From assembly GCA_035943635.1 (NCBI GenBank), contig DASZBX010000080.1, positions 124,001 through 188,000 of the forward strand: a stretch of DNA of 64,000 bases, read 5' to 3'. Position 1 is the stretch's first letter; every line of letters begins with the position of its first letter. This document shows, piece after piece, positions 1-10,071 of the stretch. The position numbers were made by a program, and so were the translations under genes. Below the pieces are notes generated by a model. That model did no database searches. It was not told the origin of the DNA and saw only the letters and a list, made by a program, of their open reading frames with translations. This stretch comes from DASZBX01 sp035943635 (GTDB taxonomy: Bacteria; Actinomycetota; Actinomycetes; Streptomycetales; Catenulisporaceae).

Positions 1-645
1 CGGGAGCTGCACGACGCGGTCACCCAGAAGCTGTTCGCGCTGCGGCTGACCGCGGAGGCCGCCGCCGGGCTGCTGCCGGTCGACCCGGAGCGGGCCGCCA
101 CGCACCTGGCCCAGATCGCGGTGCTGGCCCGGGAGGCGGTGGCCGAACTGCGGGCGGTGGTCGGCGAGCTGCGCCCGGCCGAACTGGAGCAGGACGGGCT
201 CGCCCTGGCGATGCGCAAGCAGGTGACCGTGCTGGACCACGCGTACCAGTCCGGCGGCGGGCCGCGGATCGCGTTCGTCGACGACCCGTTCCCGCAGCTG
301 CCGCCCGCGCAGGAGCAGGTGGTGCTGCGGGTGGCCCAGGAGGCGCTGCACAACGCGATCCGGCACGCCCGGGCCGGGGTGATCGAGCTGCGGCTCGGCC
401 CGGCCGGGCTGCCGCGGGCCCGGCGCACGGCCGTGCGGGCGGCCGGGGCCGCGCTGACCGTGACCGACGACGGGGTCGGCTTCGCCACCGGCCCGGGCGG
501 GCCGGACGGGACCGCCGGGCGCGGGCTCGGCCTGACCTCGATGCGCGAGCGCGCGGCCAGCGTCGGCGGGACCCTGTCGGTGACCTCCGCTCCCGGTCAG
601 GGTACGACGATCCGTTTGGAGGTGCCCGGTGTGCGCAAAGACTGA
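1..645 (+). CDS. Sensor histidine kinase, NarL/DesK type (5' end cut by window)
   Basis: The C-terminal 214 residues of a cytoplasmic-side histidine kinase are present; the sensor part lies before the window. The first residues RELHDAVTQKLFALRL form a HisKA_3 dimerisation/phosphoacceptor helix with His at residue 4. A HATPase_c domain follows, with an N box (EALHNAIRHAR), a G1 box (VTDDGVGF) and a G2 box (GRGLGLTSMRERA). Kinases of this class autophosphorylate on His and pass the phosphate to a LuxR-type regulator, which is the next gene. The stop overlaps that gene's start by 17 nt, so the pair is translationally coupled. The signal sensed cannot be seen. Confidence 0.9.
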   Translation, partial: RELHDAVTQKLFALRLTAEAAAGLLPVDPERAATHLAQIAVLAREAVAELRAVVGELRPAELEQDGLALAMRKQVTVLDHAYQSGGGPRIAFVDDPFPQLPPAQEQVVLRVAQEALHNAIRHARAGVIELRLGPAGLPRARRTAVRAAGAALTVTDDGVGFATGPGGPDGTAGRGLGLTSMRERAASVGGTLSVTSAPGQGTTIRLEVPGVRKD

Positions 646-1348
646 GCCCGGGGACGGCCGGGTGGCCGCGCCCCAGACCGGCGCCGGGCCCGGCCCGCTC
701 CCCCCCAGCATCAGGGTCCTGATTGCCGACGACCATCCGATGGTGCGCCAGGGCCTGCGGGTCTTCCTCGGCCTGCAGCCGGACATCGACGTGGTCGGCG
801 AGGCCGCGGACGGCGCCGAGGCGGCCCGGCTGGCCGCCGAGCTGCGCCCGGACGTGCTGCTGCTGGACCTGGTGATGCCGGGCGTGGACGGGCTCGGCGC
901 GCTGGACCTGCTGGCCGATTCCGGGACCGGGGTGCGGGCCCTGGTGGTGACCAGCTTCGGCGGGCACAAGGGGGTCGGGGCGGCGCTGCGGGCCGGGGCG
1001 CGGGGCTACCTGTCCAAGGACGTCGAACCCAGCGCGCTGGCCGCCGCGATCCGCGCGGTCGCGGCCGGGCACGTACTGCTGAGCCCGGAGGCCGCAGCCG
1101 AACTGTCCGCGGGCGCGCAGGCCGGGCCGAACGGCGCGGCGGCCGGCGGCGACGGCGGCGAGCCGCAGCTGACCGCGCGGGAGCGGGAGGTGTTGCGGTT
1201 GCTGGCCGAGGGCAGGTCGAACCGGGAGATCGCGAAGGAACTGACCGTCTCGGAGAAGACCGTGAAGACACACGTGTCGAACGTGCTGATGAAACTCGGG
1301 GTGGCCGACCGCACCCAGGCCGCGCTGTGGGCGGTGCGGCATGACTGA
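629..1348 (+). CDS. NarL/FixJ-family response regulator (REC + LuxR HTH)
   Basis: This is the 239-aa partner of the upstream kinase. The receiver domain spans about residues 27-145, with the acidic pair in LIADDHP, the phospho-accepting Asp in LLLDLVMPG and the conserved Lys in GYLSKDVEP. After a Gly/Ala-rich linker, a LuxR-type helix-turn-helix (LTAREREVLRLLAEG through VKTHVSNVLMKLGV) fills the C-terminus. The GTG start at 629 lies inside the kinase gene and has a GGAGG six bases upstream (618-622), which supports it. The family binds DNA as a dimer once phosphorylated. Its stop overlaps the next gene by 8 nt, which suggests a three-gene operon. Confidence 0.92.
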   Translation: MCAKTEPGDGRVAAPQTGAGPGPLPPSIRVLIADDHPMVRQGLRVFLGLQPDIDVVGEAADGAEAARLAAELRPDVLLLDLVMPGVDGLGALDLLADSGTGVRALVVTSFGGHKGVGAALRAGARGYLSKDVEPSALAAAIRAVAAGHVLLSPEAAAELSAGAQAGPNGAAAGGDGGEPQLTAREREVLRLLAEGRSNREIAKELTVSEKTVKTHVSNVLMKLGVADRTQAALWAVRHD

Positions 1349-4301
1349 GCTGCGGGCGGCCCTGGAGCGGGAGTTGCGCGGCGAGGTGGACTTCAGCGCG
1401 GGCACGCAGGCGGTGTACGCCACCGACTCCTCGAACTACCGGCACGTGCCGATCTGCGTCCTGTTCCCGCACGACCACGCGGACGTGGTCGCCGCGCTGC
1501 GGATCTGCGCGGCGTTCGACGTCCCGGTGCTCGGCCGCGGCGCGGGCACCTCGCTGGCCGGGCAGACCTGCAACGAGGCGGTCGTGCTCGACTTCTCCCG
1601 GCACATGAACGCGATCCTGGACATCGACCCGGTTCAGCGCACTGCGACGGTCCAGCCGGGGGTCGTGCTCGACGACCTGCGCCGGGCCGCGCAGGCGCAC
1701 GGCCTGACCTTCGGCCCGGACCCGGCCACGCACGCCTGGTGCACGCTCGGCGGGATGATCGGCAACAACTCCTGCGGCACGCACGCGCTCTACGCGGGCA
1801 AGACCGTCGACAACGTGCGCCGGCTGCGCGTCGTGGCCTACGGCGGGGCCGAATACGAGTTCGGCGATTATGACGACGCCGGGTACGCGCGGGTCGTCCG
1901 GGAGGGCGCGCCCGAGGCCGCGATCCTCGGCTCGCTGCGCGAAATCGGGCGCCGGTACGAGAAACTCGTCATGACCCGGTTCCCCGACATACCCCGGCGG
2001 GTGTCCGGCTACAACCTGGACCAGCTGATCCCGGGCCGCCCGCTGCACGCCGCGCGCCTGCTGGTCGGCACCGAGTCCACCTGCGTGCTGGTGACCGAGG
2101 CGGTCCTGACCCTGACTCCGAGCCCGGCGCACCGCCGACTGGCCCTGATCGGATACCCGAGTATCTTCGAGGCCGCCGACGCCGTGCCGGACCTGCTCGG
2201 GATCCTCAAGCCGGGCAAGCTGATCGGTTTGGAAGGGTTCGATGTCACTCTGGTCCGGCACATGCGCGAGCGCGGCCTGAACCTCGAACACCTGCCGATG
2301 CTGCCCGGCCTGGACGAGGCGCTGGAGAACAACGCGGGCGGGTGGCTGCTGGCCGAGATCGGCGCCGACAGCGCCCAGGAAGCCGACCAGGCCGCGGCCG
2401 AATTCCTGGCCGGGCTGCCCGCAGCGGCGCACGGCCGGCACGACCGCGAACTGCTCACCGACCCGGCCCGGCAGCGCGGCGCGTGGGCGATCCGCGAATC
2501 AGGGCTCGGCGCCACCGCCCTGCGTTCGGACGGCGGCCACAACGTCGAAGGCTGGGAGGACGGCGCCGTCCCGCCGGAGCACCTCGGCGGGTATCTGCGC
2601 GGCATCAGTGCCCTGTGGAAGGAGTTCGGGTACGACGGCGCGTGGTACGGCCACTTCGGCCAGGGCTGCGTGCACACGCGCAACAACTTCGACCTGCACA
2701 CGGCCGAGGGGCTGGCGAAGTACCGGCTGTACGTCGAACTGGCGGCCGAACTGGTGGTCGGCCTCGGCGGCTCGCTCTCCGGCGAGCACGGCGACGGCCA
2801 GGCCCGCGGCGAGCTGCTCGAACGGATGTACGGGCCCGAACTCGTCGATGCGTTCCGGCAGGTCAAGGCGGTCTTCGACCCGCGCGGCCGGATGAACCCG
2901 GGCAAGGTGGTCGATCCGTACCCGCTGGATGCGAACCTGCGCTACGGCCCGGACTACCGCCCCGGCGGCCCGATCACCCGGGCCGGTTTCTTCCCGCTGG
3001 CCGAGGACCGCGGCTCGCTGCAACGCGCCGCAGAACGCTGCGTCGGGGTCGGCCGCTGCCGCCGCGACGACACCGGCGTGATGTGCCCGTCGTTCCGGGC
3101 CACCCGGGACGAACGGCACTCCACCCGCGGCCGCGCCAAACTCCTGGTCGAGATGTTCCAACGCGACGACCCGGACCAGGTGTGGCGCAACACTGAGATC
3201 CGCGAGGCGCTCGACCTGTGCCTGTCGTGCAAGGGCTGCGCGGTCGACTGCCCGACGCACGTGGACATGGCGACGTACAAGTCCGAGTTCATGGCCCGGC
3301 ACTACCGCGGCCGGCTGCGCCCCCGGGCGATGTACGCGCTGGCCCTGACCCCGTGGCTGGCCCGGATCGCCGCGCACCTGCCGCGCCTGGCCAACCTCGC
3401 CCTGACCGCGCCCGTTCTCAGTACCCTGGTCCGGCGCCTGGCCGGCGTCACCACCCGGCGGCCCGCGCCGCGCTTCGCCGAACGCTCGCTGCGCCGCCAG
3501 GCCCGCTCGACCGGCAAGGGCTACGACGCCGGACCCGGCCCGCACGCCGAGCAGGAGACCGGGACGGTCGTGCTCTGGCCGGACACCTTCACCGACGCCT
3601 ACCGGCCGGACCTGGCCCTGGCCTGGAAGAACGTGTTCGAATCGATCGGCGAGCAGGTTGTGATCCCGACCCAGTGGGCCTGCTGCGCCCGCCCGCTCTA
3701 CGACGCGGGCATGCTCGACCTGGCCCGCCGGACCCTGACCCGGCTGCTGGATGTGCTCGACCCGTACCTGTACCGGCACCTGCCGATCGTGGTGGTCGAA
3801 CCCAGCTGCCTGGCCGCGTTCCGGGACGAACTGCCGAAACTGCTCGCCGACGACCCGCGCGCCGCGGTGTTGGCCGCCCTGGCCCAGTCCCCGGCCGAGT
3901 TCCTGCTGGCCGGCCCGGGCGCGGACCTGCTGCCCCGGCCCGCCACCCGGCGCGAGGTGGCCGTGCACCCGCACTGCCACGCCCGCGCGGCCGGATCCTC
4001 CGCCGCGGACGGCAAGCTGCTGGCCGCGCTCGGCCATCAGGTGACCGTGGTCGACGCAGGCTGCTGCGGCCTGGCCGGATCCTTCGGCTTCGACGCGGAT
4101 CACGAGGCCCTGTCGAGGAAAATCGGCACCGAACAGTGGCTGCCGGGCGTCCGGGCGACACTGGAGAAGATGACCGACGGAGCCCTCGTGGTCGACGGAT
4201 TCTCCTGCGCGACGCAGTACTCGCACTTGGACGAATCTGGCCAGGCCGCCATGACCTTGGTCGAGTTGATCCAGTCGGGAGGGGACGGGGCCGGCGGCTG
4301 A
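1341..4301 (+). CDS. FAD-binding and 4Fe-4S oxidoreductase fusion (GlcD/GlpC-like, D-lactate dehydrogenase type)
   Basis: This 986-aa protein joins two modules. The N-terminal half is a VAO/PCMH-type FAD domain (PP-loop GRGAGTSLAGQTCNEA, then GGMIGNNSCGTHALY) with the FAD-oxidase C-terminal part ending near SGEHGDGQARGELLERM. The C-terminal half is an Fe-S module: two cysteine clusters (CVGVGRCRRDDTGVMCP and CLSCKGCAVDCP) and two CCG motifs (WACCARP and AGCCGLAGS). This architecture is used by D-lactate, D-2-hydroxyglutarate or glycolate dehydrogenases that pass electrons to the quinone pool. The exact substrate cannot be told by eye. The ATG overlaps the regulator stop, which suggests control by the two-component pair. 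Confidence 0.88.
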   Translation: MTELRAALERELRGEVDFSAGTQAVYATDSSNYRHVPICVLFPHDHADVVAALRICAAFDVPVLGRGAGTSLAGQTCNEAVVLDFSRHMNAILDIDPVQRTATVQPGVVLDDLRRAAQAHGLTFGPDPATHAWCTLGGMIGNNSCGTHALYAGKTVDNVRRLRVVAYGGAEYEFGDYDDAGYARVVREGAPEAAILGSLREIGRRYEKLVMTRFPDIPRRVSGYNLDQLIPGRPLHAARLLVGTESTCVLVTEAVLTLTPSPAHRRLALIGYPSIFEAADAVPDLLGILKPGKLIGLEGFDVTLVRHMRERGLNLEHLPMLPGLDEALENNAGGWLLAEIGADSAQEADQAAAEFLAGLPAAAHGRHDRELLTDPARQRGAWAIRESGLGATALRSDGGHNVEGWEDGAVPPEHLGGYLRGISALWKEFGYDGAWYGHFGQGCVHTRNNFDLHTAEGLAKYRLYVELAAELVVGLGGSLSGEHGDGQARGELLERMYGPELVDAFRQVKAVFDPRGRMNPGKVVDPYPLDANLRYGPDYRPGGPITRAGFFPLAEDRGSLQRAAERCVGVGRCRRDDTGVMCPSFRATRDERHSTRGRAKLLVEMFQRDDPDQVWRNTEIREALDLCLSCKGCAVDCPTHVDMATYKSEFMARHYRGRLRPRAMYALALTPWLARIAAHLPRLANLALTAPVLSTLVRRLAGVTTRRPAPRFAERSLRRQARSTGKGYDAGPGPHAEQETGTVVLWPDTFTDAYRPDLALAWKNVFESIGEQVVIPTQWACCARPLYDAGMLDLARRTLTRLLDVLDPYLYRHLPIVVVEPSCLAAFRDELPKLLADDPRAAVLAALAQSPAEFLLAGPGADLLPRPATRREVAVHPHCHARAAGSSAADGKLLAALGHQVTVVDAGCCGLAGSFGFDADHEALSRKIGTEQWLPGVRATLEKMTDGALVVDGFSCATQYSHLDESGQAAMTLVELIQSGGDGAGG

Positions 4302-4345
4302 AACCGGCGTACAGCGAGCTGGGTCGGGGAGCATGAGGGGGAAAG

Positions 4346-4847
4346 ATGCCTGATACAGGTGACGGCGACGTGTGGCTGCCGCCCGGGGAACGGGTGCTGT
4401 GGTCCGGATCCGTCGGCCGGGTCATGAAATACGCGCCGGGGGACGACACCGGCGGCGGACCCAAGCCGCCGCGCCGCCCGGGCTCGGCCAGGGGCCTTCC
4501 TCCTCGGCTGCGCGGCCGTCGGCGTGCTGAGCCAGCTCGCCGCGGTGAACGGCGCCCGGCGCCGGTGGGCGAAGACCTCGTACCTGGTGAGGGCCCTGCG
4601 GGTGGAAGTGTCCAACGGCACCTCGGCCGCGCCCGGGCAGCGCGGCCACCTGGCCGACCTGGCCCCGCCGTCCCAGCTCAACCCGAAGTCGCCGCTGCGC
4701 CTGACTGAAGCCCGGCACCCCGAGGCCGGGCCGATCGAACTCGCCGGCCTGCCGGACCCCGAACAGGTCCGCAGGCTGATCCTCACCGCCCAGGCGGCCA
4801 CCCGCAGAACTCCCGCCGCCACACCGGGTCCGGCCGTGGCCCGGTAG
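4346..4847 (+). pseudogene. Frameshifted small membrane protein, PH-like (YdbT-type) fragment
   Basis: Two overlapping reading frames make one sensible protein. The first starts at ATG 4346 behind a GGGGGAAAG ribosome site and reads WLPPGERVLWSGSVGRVMKY, a typical opening of actinobacterial bacterial-PH-like membrane proteins. The coding signal then moves to the +1 frame between about 4430 and 4490. There it reads a hydrophobic stretch (AFLLGCAAVGVLSQLAAV), then NGARRRWAKTSYLVRALRVE and a tail with LPDPEQVRRLI, ending at 4847. The joined product would be about 166 aa. Either the gene is broken or there is an assembly error in the G/C-rich run. The function of the intact family is not established. 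Confidence 0.6.
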
Positions 4848-4869
4848 TCGTCCGTCCCCGACGCCCCGG

Positions 4870-5544
4870 CTACTGCTCCAGCTGCCGGCCGTCGCCGTCG
4901 GTCAGCTCGCCCTGCCGTTTCTTCTTCTTCAGCGGTTTGCGCGAGACGCTGACCCCGCCCATCACGACCAGGCCGGTGATCCGCACGACCGGGCCGCCCG
5001 AGCTCGCGTAGGTCTCCGCATGGTCGTCCGCCGAATCGGTGCCGCCCATGATGGCCACCGCGTCGACGTGCACCTCCACGCCCTCGGGCACCTTGATGTC
5101 GACCCCGCCCATCAGCACCCCGACCTGGATCACGGTGACCTGCTCGGCGAACGAGGCCTCGCGCAGGTCCAGCTCGATCCCGCCCATCACGGCCACCGCG
5201 TGGTACTTGGCCGGCACCACCCACGGGCCCTTGCGGCTGGACCCGCCCATGATCGCGATCGAGCGGCGCCACCGGCCCGGCGCCGCGCCGACCCGGATCG
5301 GGGCCGCCCGGCCGGCCGGGGCCGGCCCGGCCGCGGTGTCGGTCAGCGCGGGCAGGTCGGCGGTGACCGGGGCCAGCTCGCCGAAGGTCTTGGCCGAGTA
5401 CGTCGCCTCCAGCCGCTCCTCCAGTTCGTCCAGGGTGATCTGGCCCTGGGCCGCGGCCTCGCGCAGCCGGTCGGCGACCCGCTCCCGGTCGCTGTCGGAG
5501 GCGCGCAGAGCGAGGGAGTCGCCCGTGTTCGAGTTGTCAGCCAT
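4870..5544 (-). CDS. DUF1707 / LiaF-C-terminal-like protein
   Basis: This is a soluble protein of about 225 aa. Residues 10-60 form a DUF1707 (SHOCT-like) domain (RASDSDRERVADRLREA, LDELEERLEATYSAKT). The rest is a beta-rich domain with repeated IMGG or VMGG motifs spaced 20-35 residues apart (IAIMGGSSRKG, VAVMGGIELDL, VGVLMGGVDIKVP, VAIMGGTDSAD, LVVMGGVSVSRKP). This resembles the C-terminal domain of LiaF-type cell-wall-stress proteins. The C-terminus is a Lys-rich stretch after residue 205. I chose the ATG at 5544 (MADNSNTG) because the DUF1707 domain begins soon after; an upstream start at 5562 is possible. A paralogue with the same first domain lies at 21912-22553. Confidence 0.82.
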   Translation of the reverse strand: MADNSNTGDSLALRASDSDRERVADRLREAAAQGQITLDELEERLEATYSAKTFGELAPVTADLPALTDTAAGPAPAGRAAPIRVGAAPGRWRRSIAIMGGSSRKGPWVVPAKYHAVAVMGGIELDLREASFAEQVTVIQVGVLMGGVDIKVPEGVEVHVDAVAIMGGTDSADDHAETYASSGGPVVRITGLVVMGGVSVSRKPLKKKKRQGELTDGDGRQLEQ

Positions 5545-5714
5545 GCCGCGAAGTCTAACCACTGGCGCTTGATCCGTGTACTGCGCAACCCCGTCGAACA
5601 GGGCTGTCTCACCCAGATTTAACGTGTTGCGACGCGACCGCGGCCCATGAGTTCATAGAGCCCGGCGCACCGAACGGAACTGGTGCGCGACCTACCAAGG
5701 GGATGTCAACCACC

Positions 5715-6911
5715 ATGCCTATGACCGAGCTTCCGGGCAAGCACGTGCCGATCCGGCTCTGGGCCGACCCGGCGACGGTCGAGCCCAACGTGATCGAGCA
5801 GCTCTACAACATCACCACCGTGCCCCAGGTCGCGGGCGTCGCGGTCATGCCGGACGTGCACCTGGGCATCGGCGCGACCGTCGGCTCGGTGATCGCGATG
5901 CGCGACGCCGTGTGCCCGGCCGCCGTCGGCGTGGACATCGGCTGCGGGATGACCGCGGTGCAGACCTCGCTGCGGGCCAAGGATCTGCCGGACGACCTGG
6001 GCGACCTGCGCACCCGGATCGAGGCGGCCATCCCGGTCGGCCGCGCCATGCATGATGGCGGCGCCGCGGACCTGCGCGGACTGCCCGGATTCGAGCCCGG
6101 CGCGCTGGACCTGTTCTGGGCCGGGTTCGACGAGCTGGCCACCGAGGTCAAGGCCCGGCGCACCCGCGCCACCGCGCAGCTGGGCACGCTCGGCTCGGGC
6201 AACCACTTCATCGAGTTCTGTCTCGACACCGAGGACCGGGTCTGGCTGATGCTGCACTCCGGGTCGCGCAACATCGGCAAGGAACTGGCCGACCACCACA
6301 TCGGCGTCGCCCGCTCGCTGAGCCACAACGAGGGGCTGGTCGACCGCGACCTGGCCGTGTTCCTGGCCCACACCCCGGAGATGGACGCGTACCGCTCCGA
6401 CCTGTTCTGGGCGCAGACCTACGCCAAGCACAACCGGGCGATCATGATGGGCCTGTTCCAGAACGTGGTCCGGACCCTGTTCGCCCGCGCGAAGCCGACC
6501 TTCGACCAGGTCATCTCCTGCCACCACAACTACGTCAGCGAGGAGACGTACGACGGCCAGGACCTGCTGGTCACCCGCAAGGGCGCGATCCGGGCCGGTT
6601 CCGGCGAGCTCGGCATCATCCCGGGCTCGATGGGCACCAAGTCGTACATCGTGAAGGGCCTGGGCAACGAGGCCGCGTTCAACTCCGCGTCCCACGGCGC
6701 CGGCCGCCGGATGAGCCGCAACCAGGCGAAGAAGGCTTACACGGTCGCGGATCTGGAGCGCCAGACCGCGGGCGTGGAGTGCCGCAAGGACGTCGGCGTG
6801 CTCGACGAGATCCCGGGCGCGTACAAGTCGATCGAGAAGGTCATGCAGTCGCAGACCGACCTGGTCGAGATCGTCGCGGAACTGCGCCAGCTGGTGTGCG
6901 TGAAGGGGTAG
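5715..6911 (+). CDS. rtcB: RtcB-type RNA 2',3'-cyclic phosphate / 3'-phosphate ligase
   Basis: RtcB joins RNA ends bearing 3'-phosphate or 2',3'-cyclic phosphate to 5'-OH, using GTP and Mn2+. Diagnostic motifs are present: VGVDIGCGMTAV (metal-binding Asp/Cys), GTLGSGNHFIEF, VISCHHNYVSEE, GSMGTKSYIVKG and SASHGAGRRMSRNQAKK, which includes the His guanylylated in this family. At about 400 residues it matches the short bacterial form. An ATG at 5703 sits directly on AAGGGG, too close to act as a start; 5715 or 5721 (MTELPGKHVPIRLW) fits better. The gene stands alone between a divergent DUF1707 gene and the EF-Tu paralogue. No archease or RtcA is visible. Confidence 0.93.
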   Translation: MPMTELPGKHVPIRLWADPATVEPNVIEQLYNITTVPQVAGVAVMPDVHLGIGATVGSVIAMRDAVCPAAVGVDIGCGMTAVQTSLRAKDLPDDLGDLRTRIEAAIPVGRAMHDGGAADLRGLPGFEPGALDLFWAGFDELATEVKARRTRATAQLGTLGSGNHFIEFCLDTEDRVWLMLHSGSRNIGKELADHHIGVARSLSHNEGLVDRDLAVFLAHTPEMDAYRSDLFWAQTYAKHNRAIMMGLFQNVVRTLFARAKPTFDQVISCHHNYVSEETYDGQDLLVTRKGAIRAGSGELGIIPGSMGTKSYIVKGLGNEAAFNSASHGAGRRMSRNQAKKAYTVADLERQTAGVECRKDVGVLDEIPGAYKSIEKVMQSQTDLVEIVAELRQLVCVKG

Positions 6912-7223
6912 CGGCAGACCGAAAACCCTTTGCCAGGAGGGTCTTGCGAGCCGGATCATTACTCTCATGTTCCGGCACTTCTTCGCGCACCGGCCCGCAG
7001 TCGCGGGCGCGCTGAGGACTGCCCTGGATTCGGCGCCGGCACCGTTCATCGCGGCTCAGACCGCGGCGGCGGCACTGCCCGGCGGCGCCCGAAGCTGACC
7101 GTTCCCGGAGAAGACCCCTCCAGGAGCCCCACGGGGACGGTCGGCTCAGCCCCCGGGCTCCGAGAACCCCCTTCCGCGACCGGCAGCCAGCCGGTGCGGA
7201 TCAACCGGCAGGGAACATCAATC
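6912..7223 (+). other. Intergenic leader between rtcB and the EF-Tu paralogue
   Basis: This is 312 bp without a convincing gene; a reading frame runs through it but has no family-like sequence. It must hold the promoter and 5' leader of the EF-Tu gene. A GGCAGGGA at 7207-7214 is the likely ribosome site for the ATG at 7224. GC-rich runs (for example around 7120-7170) could fold, but I see no clear attenuator. Confidence 0.4.
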
Positions 7224-8402
<1,179 letters not shown>

Positions 8403-8545
8403 GAGCGGGTGGCGCGCGGGCGCGGGGACTGAGGTCGCAGTGGTCTGGCAGGTTTCTGTCAGGCCGCTGCGGCCTCTCGACATCAAGTGCCCTGGCGCGG
8501 CGCGTTCTGTCGCTTGGCTTCCGGCAATTCTGTAAGGCTTGCAGG

Positions 8546-9028
8546 ATGCGAGAGAAGATCTGGACAGCCATCGGGCGCCATGCGGGCGGCTTTCAGTGGC
8601 GGATCCTGTGGGTCACCCAGCAGAAGTACATTGTCGGCGTGTCCGGTCTCGTTCGGGACGAAGCCGGGCGGGTTCTGCTCATCAAGGGCCGGATGTGGCG
8701 GCCGGAGCTGCCGTGGGGGCTTGTCACCGGTTACGCCAAGTCGGGCGAGACGTGGGACCAGACCGTTGTGCGCGAGGCGCGCGAGGAGACCGGGTACCGA
8801 GTCAGGGCCCTGCCCACGCCGGTTGCGTTGTTCAGCGGGTTCGAACTGCGGGCAGAGGTGACCTTCCTCGCCGAGTTCGAAGGCGGCTCTTACAAGCCGG
8901 ACAAGAAGGAGGTTCTGGACGCGCAGTTCTTCCACCTCGACGAGCTGCCAGCAGGGCTCCTGCCCAATCATCGAAGACTGATCGAGGCTCATCGAATGTG
9001 GTTCGAGAAAGGCACCGGCAATGATTAA
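8546..9028 (+). CDS. Nudix hydrolase
   Basis: This 160-aa Nudix-fold enzyme would cleave a nucleoside diphosphate linked to another moiety. The Nudix box reads GYAKSGETWDQTVVREAREETGY, lacking only the second Gly of a strict consensus, with REAREE providing the metal ligands. It is preceded by VSGLVRDEAGRVLLIKG. The substrate cannot be predicted. The ATG at 8546 opens the gene; a weak AAGG-like site lies about 12 bases upstream. It overlaps the next gene by 8 nt, so the two are probably co-transcribed. A house-cleaning or ADP-ribose-type role is possible. Confidence 0.88.
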   Translation: MREKIWTAIGRHAGGFQWRILWVTQQKYIVGVSGLVRDEAGRVLLIKGRMWRPELPWGLVTGYAKSGETWDQTVVREAREETGYRVRALPTPVALFSGFELRAEVTFLAEFEGGSYKPDKKEVLDAQFFHLDELPAGLLPNHRRLIEAHRMWFEKGTGND

Positions 9029-9806
9029 TCAGTTGCACCCGGTGACCTCACGTGACACAACAGTCACCATGGAGAACTACGACCCGATGGACAGCTTCCG
9101 TCAGGACACTGCGGACACCTACGACGATCACCTGCGCGGAGACGAAGCAGCGACGGTCGCGTTCCTGTCGGCGCTCGCATCCGATGGCCCCGCGCTGGAA
9201 CTGGCCATCGGCACCGGCCGGATCGCCTTGCCGCTGGCGGCAGCAGGCGTGCGCGTGGACGGAGTCGACCTGTCGGAGGCGATGGTCGCCAAGCTGCGGA
9301 CCAGGCCCGGCGGCGAGGATCTGACCGTGGTCATGGGTGACTTCGCCGACGTGCCGGTCGACGGCTCCTACCGGCTCATCTACCTGGTCTACAACACACT
9401 GTTCAATCTCCTGACACAGGACGAGCAGATCCGTTGCTTCGAGAACGTCGCCGGGCATCTCGACGACGATGGCGTGTTCGTCGTCGAAGCCTTCGTTCCC
9501 AGCTACCTGCATCGGCTGCGCGACAACCAGTACGTGGACGCCGAGCACCTCGCTGTCGGTGCCGTGACACTCGATGTGGGCCAACATGATCCGGTCGCTC
9601 AGATCCTCAACGAGAGCCATGTGGTCCTGTCGGCGGCGGGTACGCAGGTCGTCCCGATCGTCACCCGGTATGCGTGGCCCAGCGAGCTCGACCTCATGGC
9701 CCGGATCGCCGGACTGCGACTGAGAGAACGCTGGGCCGGCTGGAACCGGGAGCCGTTCACCGGATCAAGCCGCAACTGCGTATCCGTATACGAACGTCGC
9801 CCCTGA
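9021..9806 (+). CDS. Class I SAM-dependent methyltransferase
   Basis: This 261-aa protein has a Rossmann methyltransferase fold. Motif I is ALELAIGTGRIALPLAAAG and the acidic residue ending beta-2 is in VDGVDLSEAMV. Motif II region is VVMGDFADV, then IYLVYNTLFNLLTQDEQIRC and FVVEAFVP. It resembles small-molecule methyltransferases of the type-11/25 group. The ATG at 9021 overlaps the Nudix stop and has GAAAGG nine bases upstream; ATG 9069 (MENYDPMDSF) is an alternative. It ends head-to-tail against a truncated oxidoreductase gene on the other strand. Confidence 0.85.
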   Translation: MINQLHPVTSRDTTVTMENYDPMDSFRQDTADTYDDHLRGDEAATVAFLSALASDGPALELAIGTGRIALPLAAAGVRVDGVDLSEAMVAKLRTRPGGEDLTVVMGDFADVPVDGSYRLIYLVYNTLFNLLTQDEQIRCFENVAGHLDDDGVFVVEAFVPSYLHRLRDNQYVDAEHLAVGAVTLDVGQHDPVAQILNESHVVLSAAGTQVVPIVTRYAWPSELDLMARIAGLRLRERWAGWNREPFTGSSRNCVSVYERRP

Positions 9807-9809
9807 TCG

Positions 9810-10070
9810 TTACGGCCGCACGACGATCTTCCGCCCTGGCGACGAGGCCTGCGCCGACCACGCGGCCGCGACGTCGTCCAACGCGTCGCTCTCGATCGCC
9901 AGATTCATCTTGCCCGCCACGGCGAACTCCGCCACCTGCGCATAGCCCGCCGCGCTCTGCTCCGGGGTCAGGGAGGCGCCGCTCAGGCCGGTCAGTTTCA
10001 GATGCGAGTGCCGAATCAGACCCATGTCGACCGATGCTTCGGCCCCGGCGCTCTGGCCCAGGTTGACTGC
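9810..10070 (-). pseudogene. MDR/quinone-reductase-like oxidoreductase, C-terminal remnant
   Basis: Only the last 86 or so codons of a zinc-independent medium-chain dehydrogenase (NADPH:quinone reductase-like) remain. They read VNLGQSAGAEASVDMGLIRH, LTPEQSAAGYAQVAEFAVAG and the usual family ending AAWSAQASSPGRKIVVRP. The upstream catalytic and most of the nucleotide-binding region is gone. The family-like sequence stops at about 10070, exactly where TetR-like sequence begins on the opposite strand. A deletion has fused the two genes and removed the divergent promoter region between them. Confidence 0.65.
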
Positions 10071-10071
10071 T

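Noticed and set aside
711..2441. Long open frame on the minus strand antisense to the two-component and oxidoreductase genes
   Set aside because: It is a typical high-GC shadow frame: Arg/Pro/Ala-rich, without family motifs, opposite clear genes.
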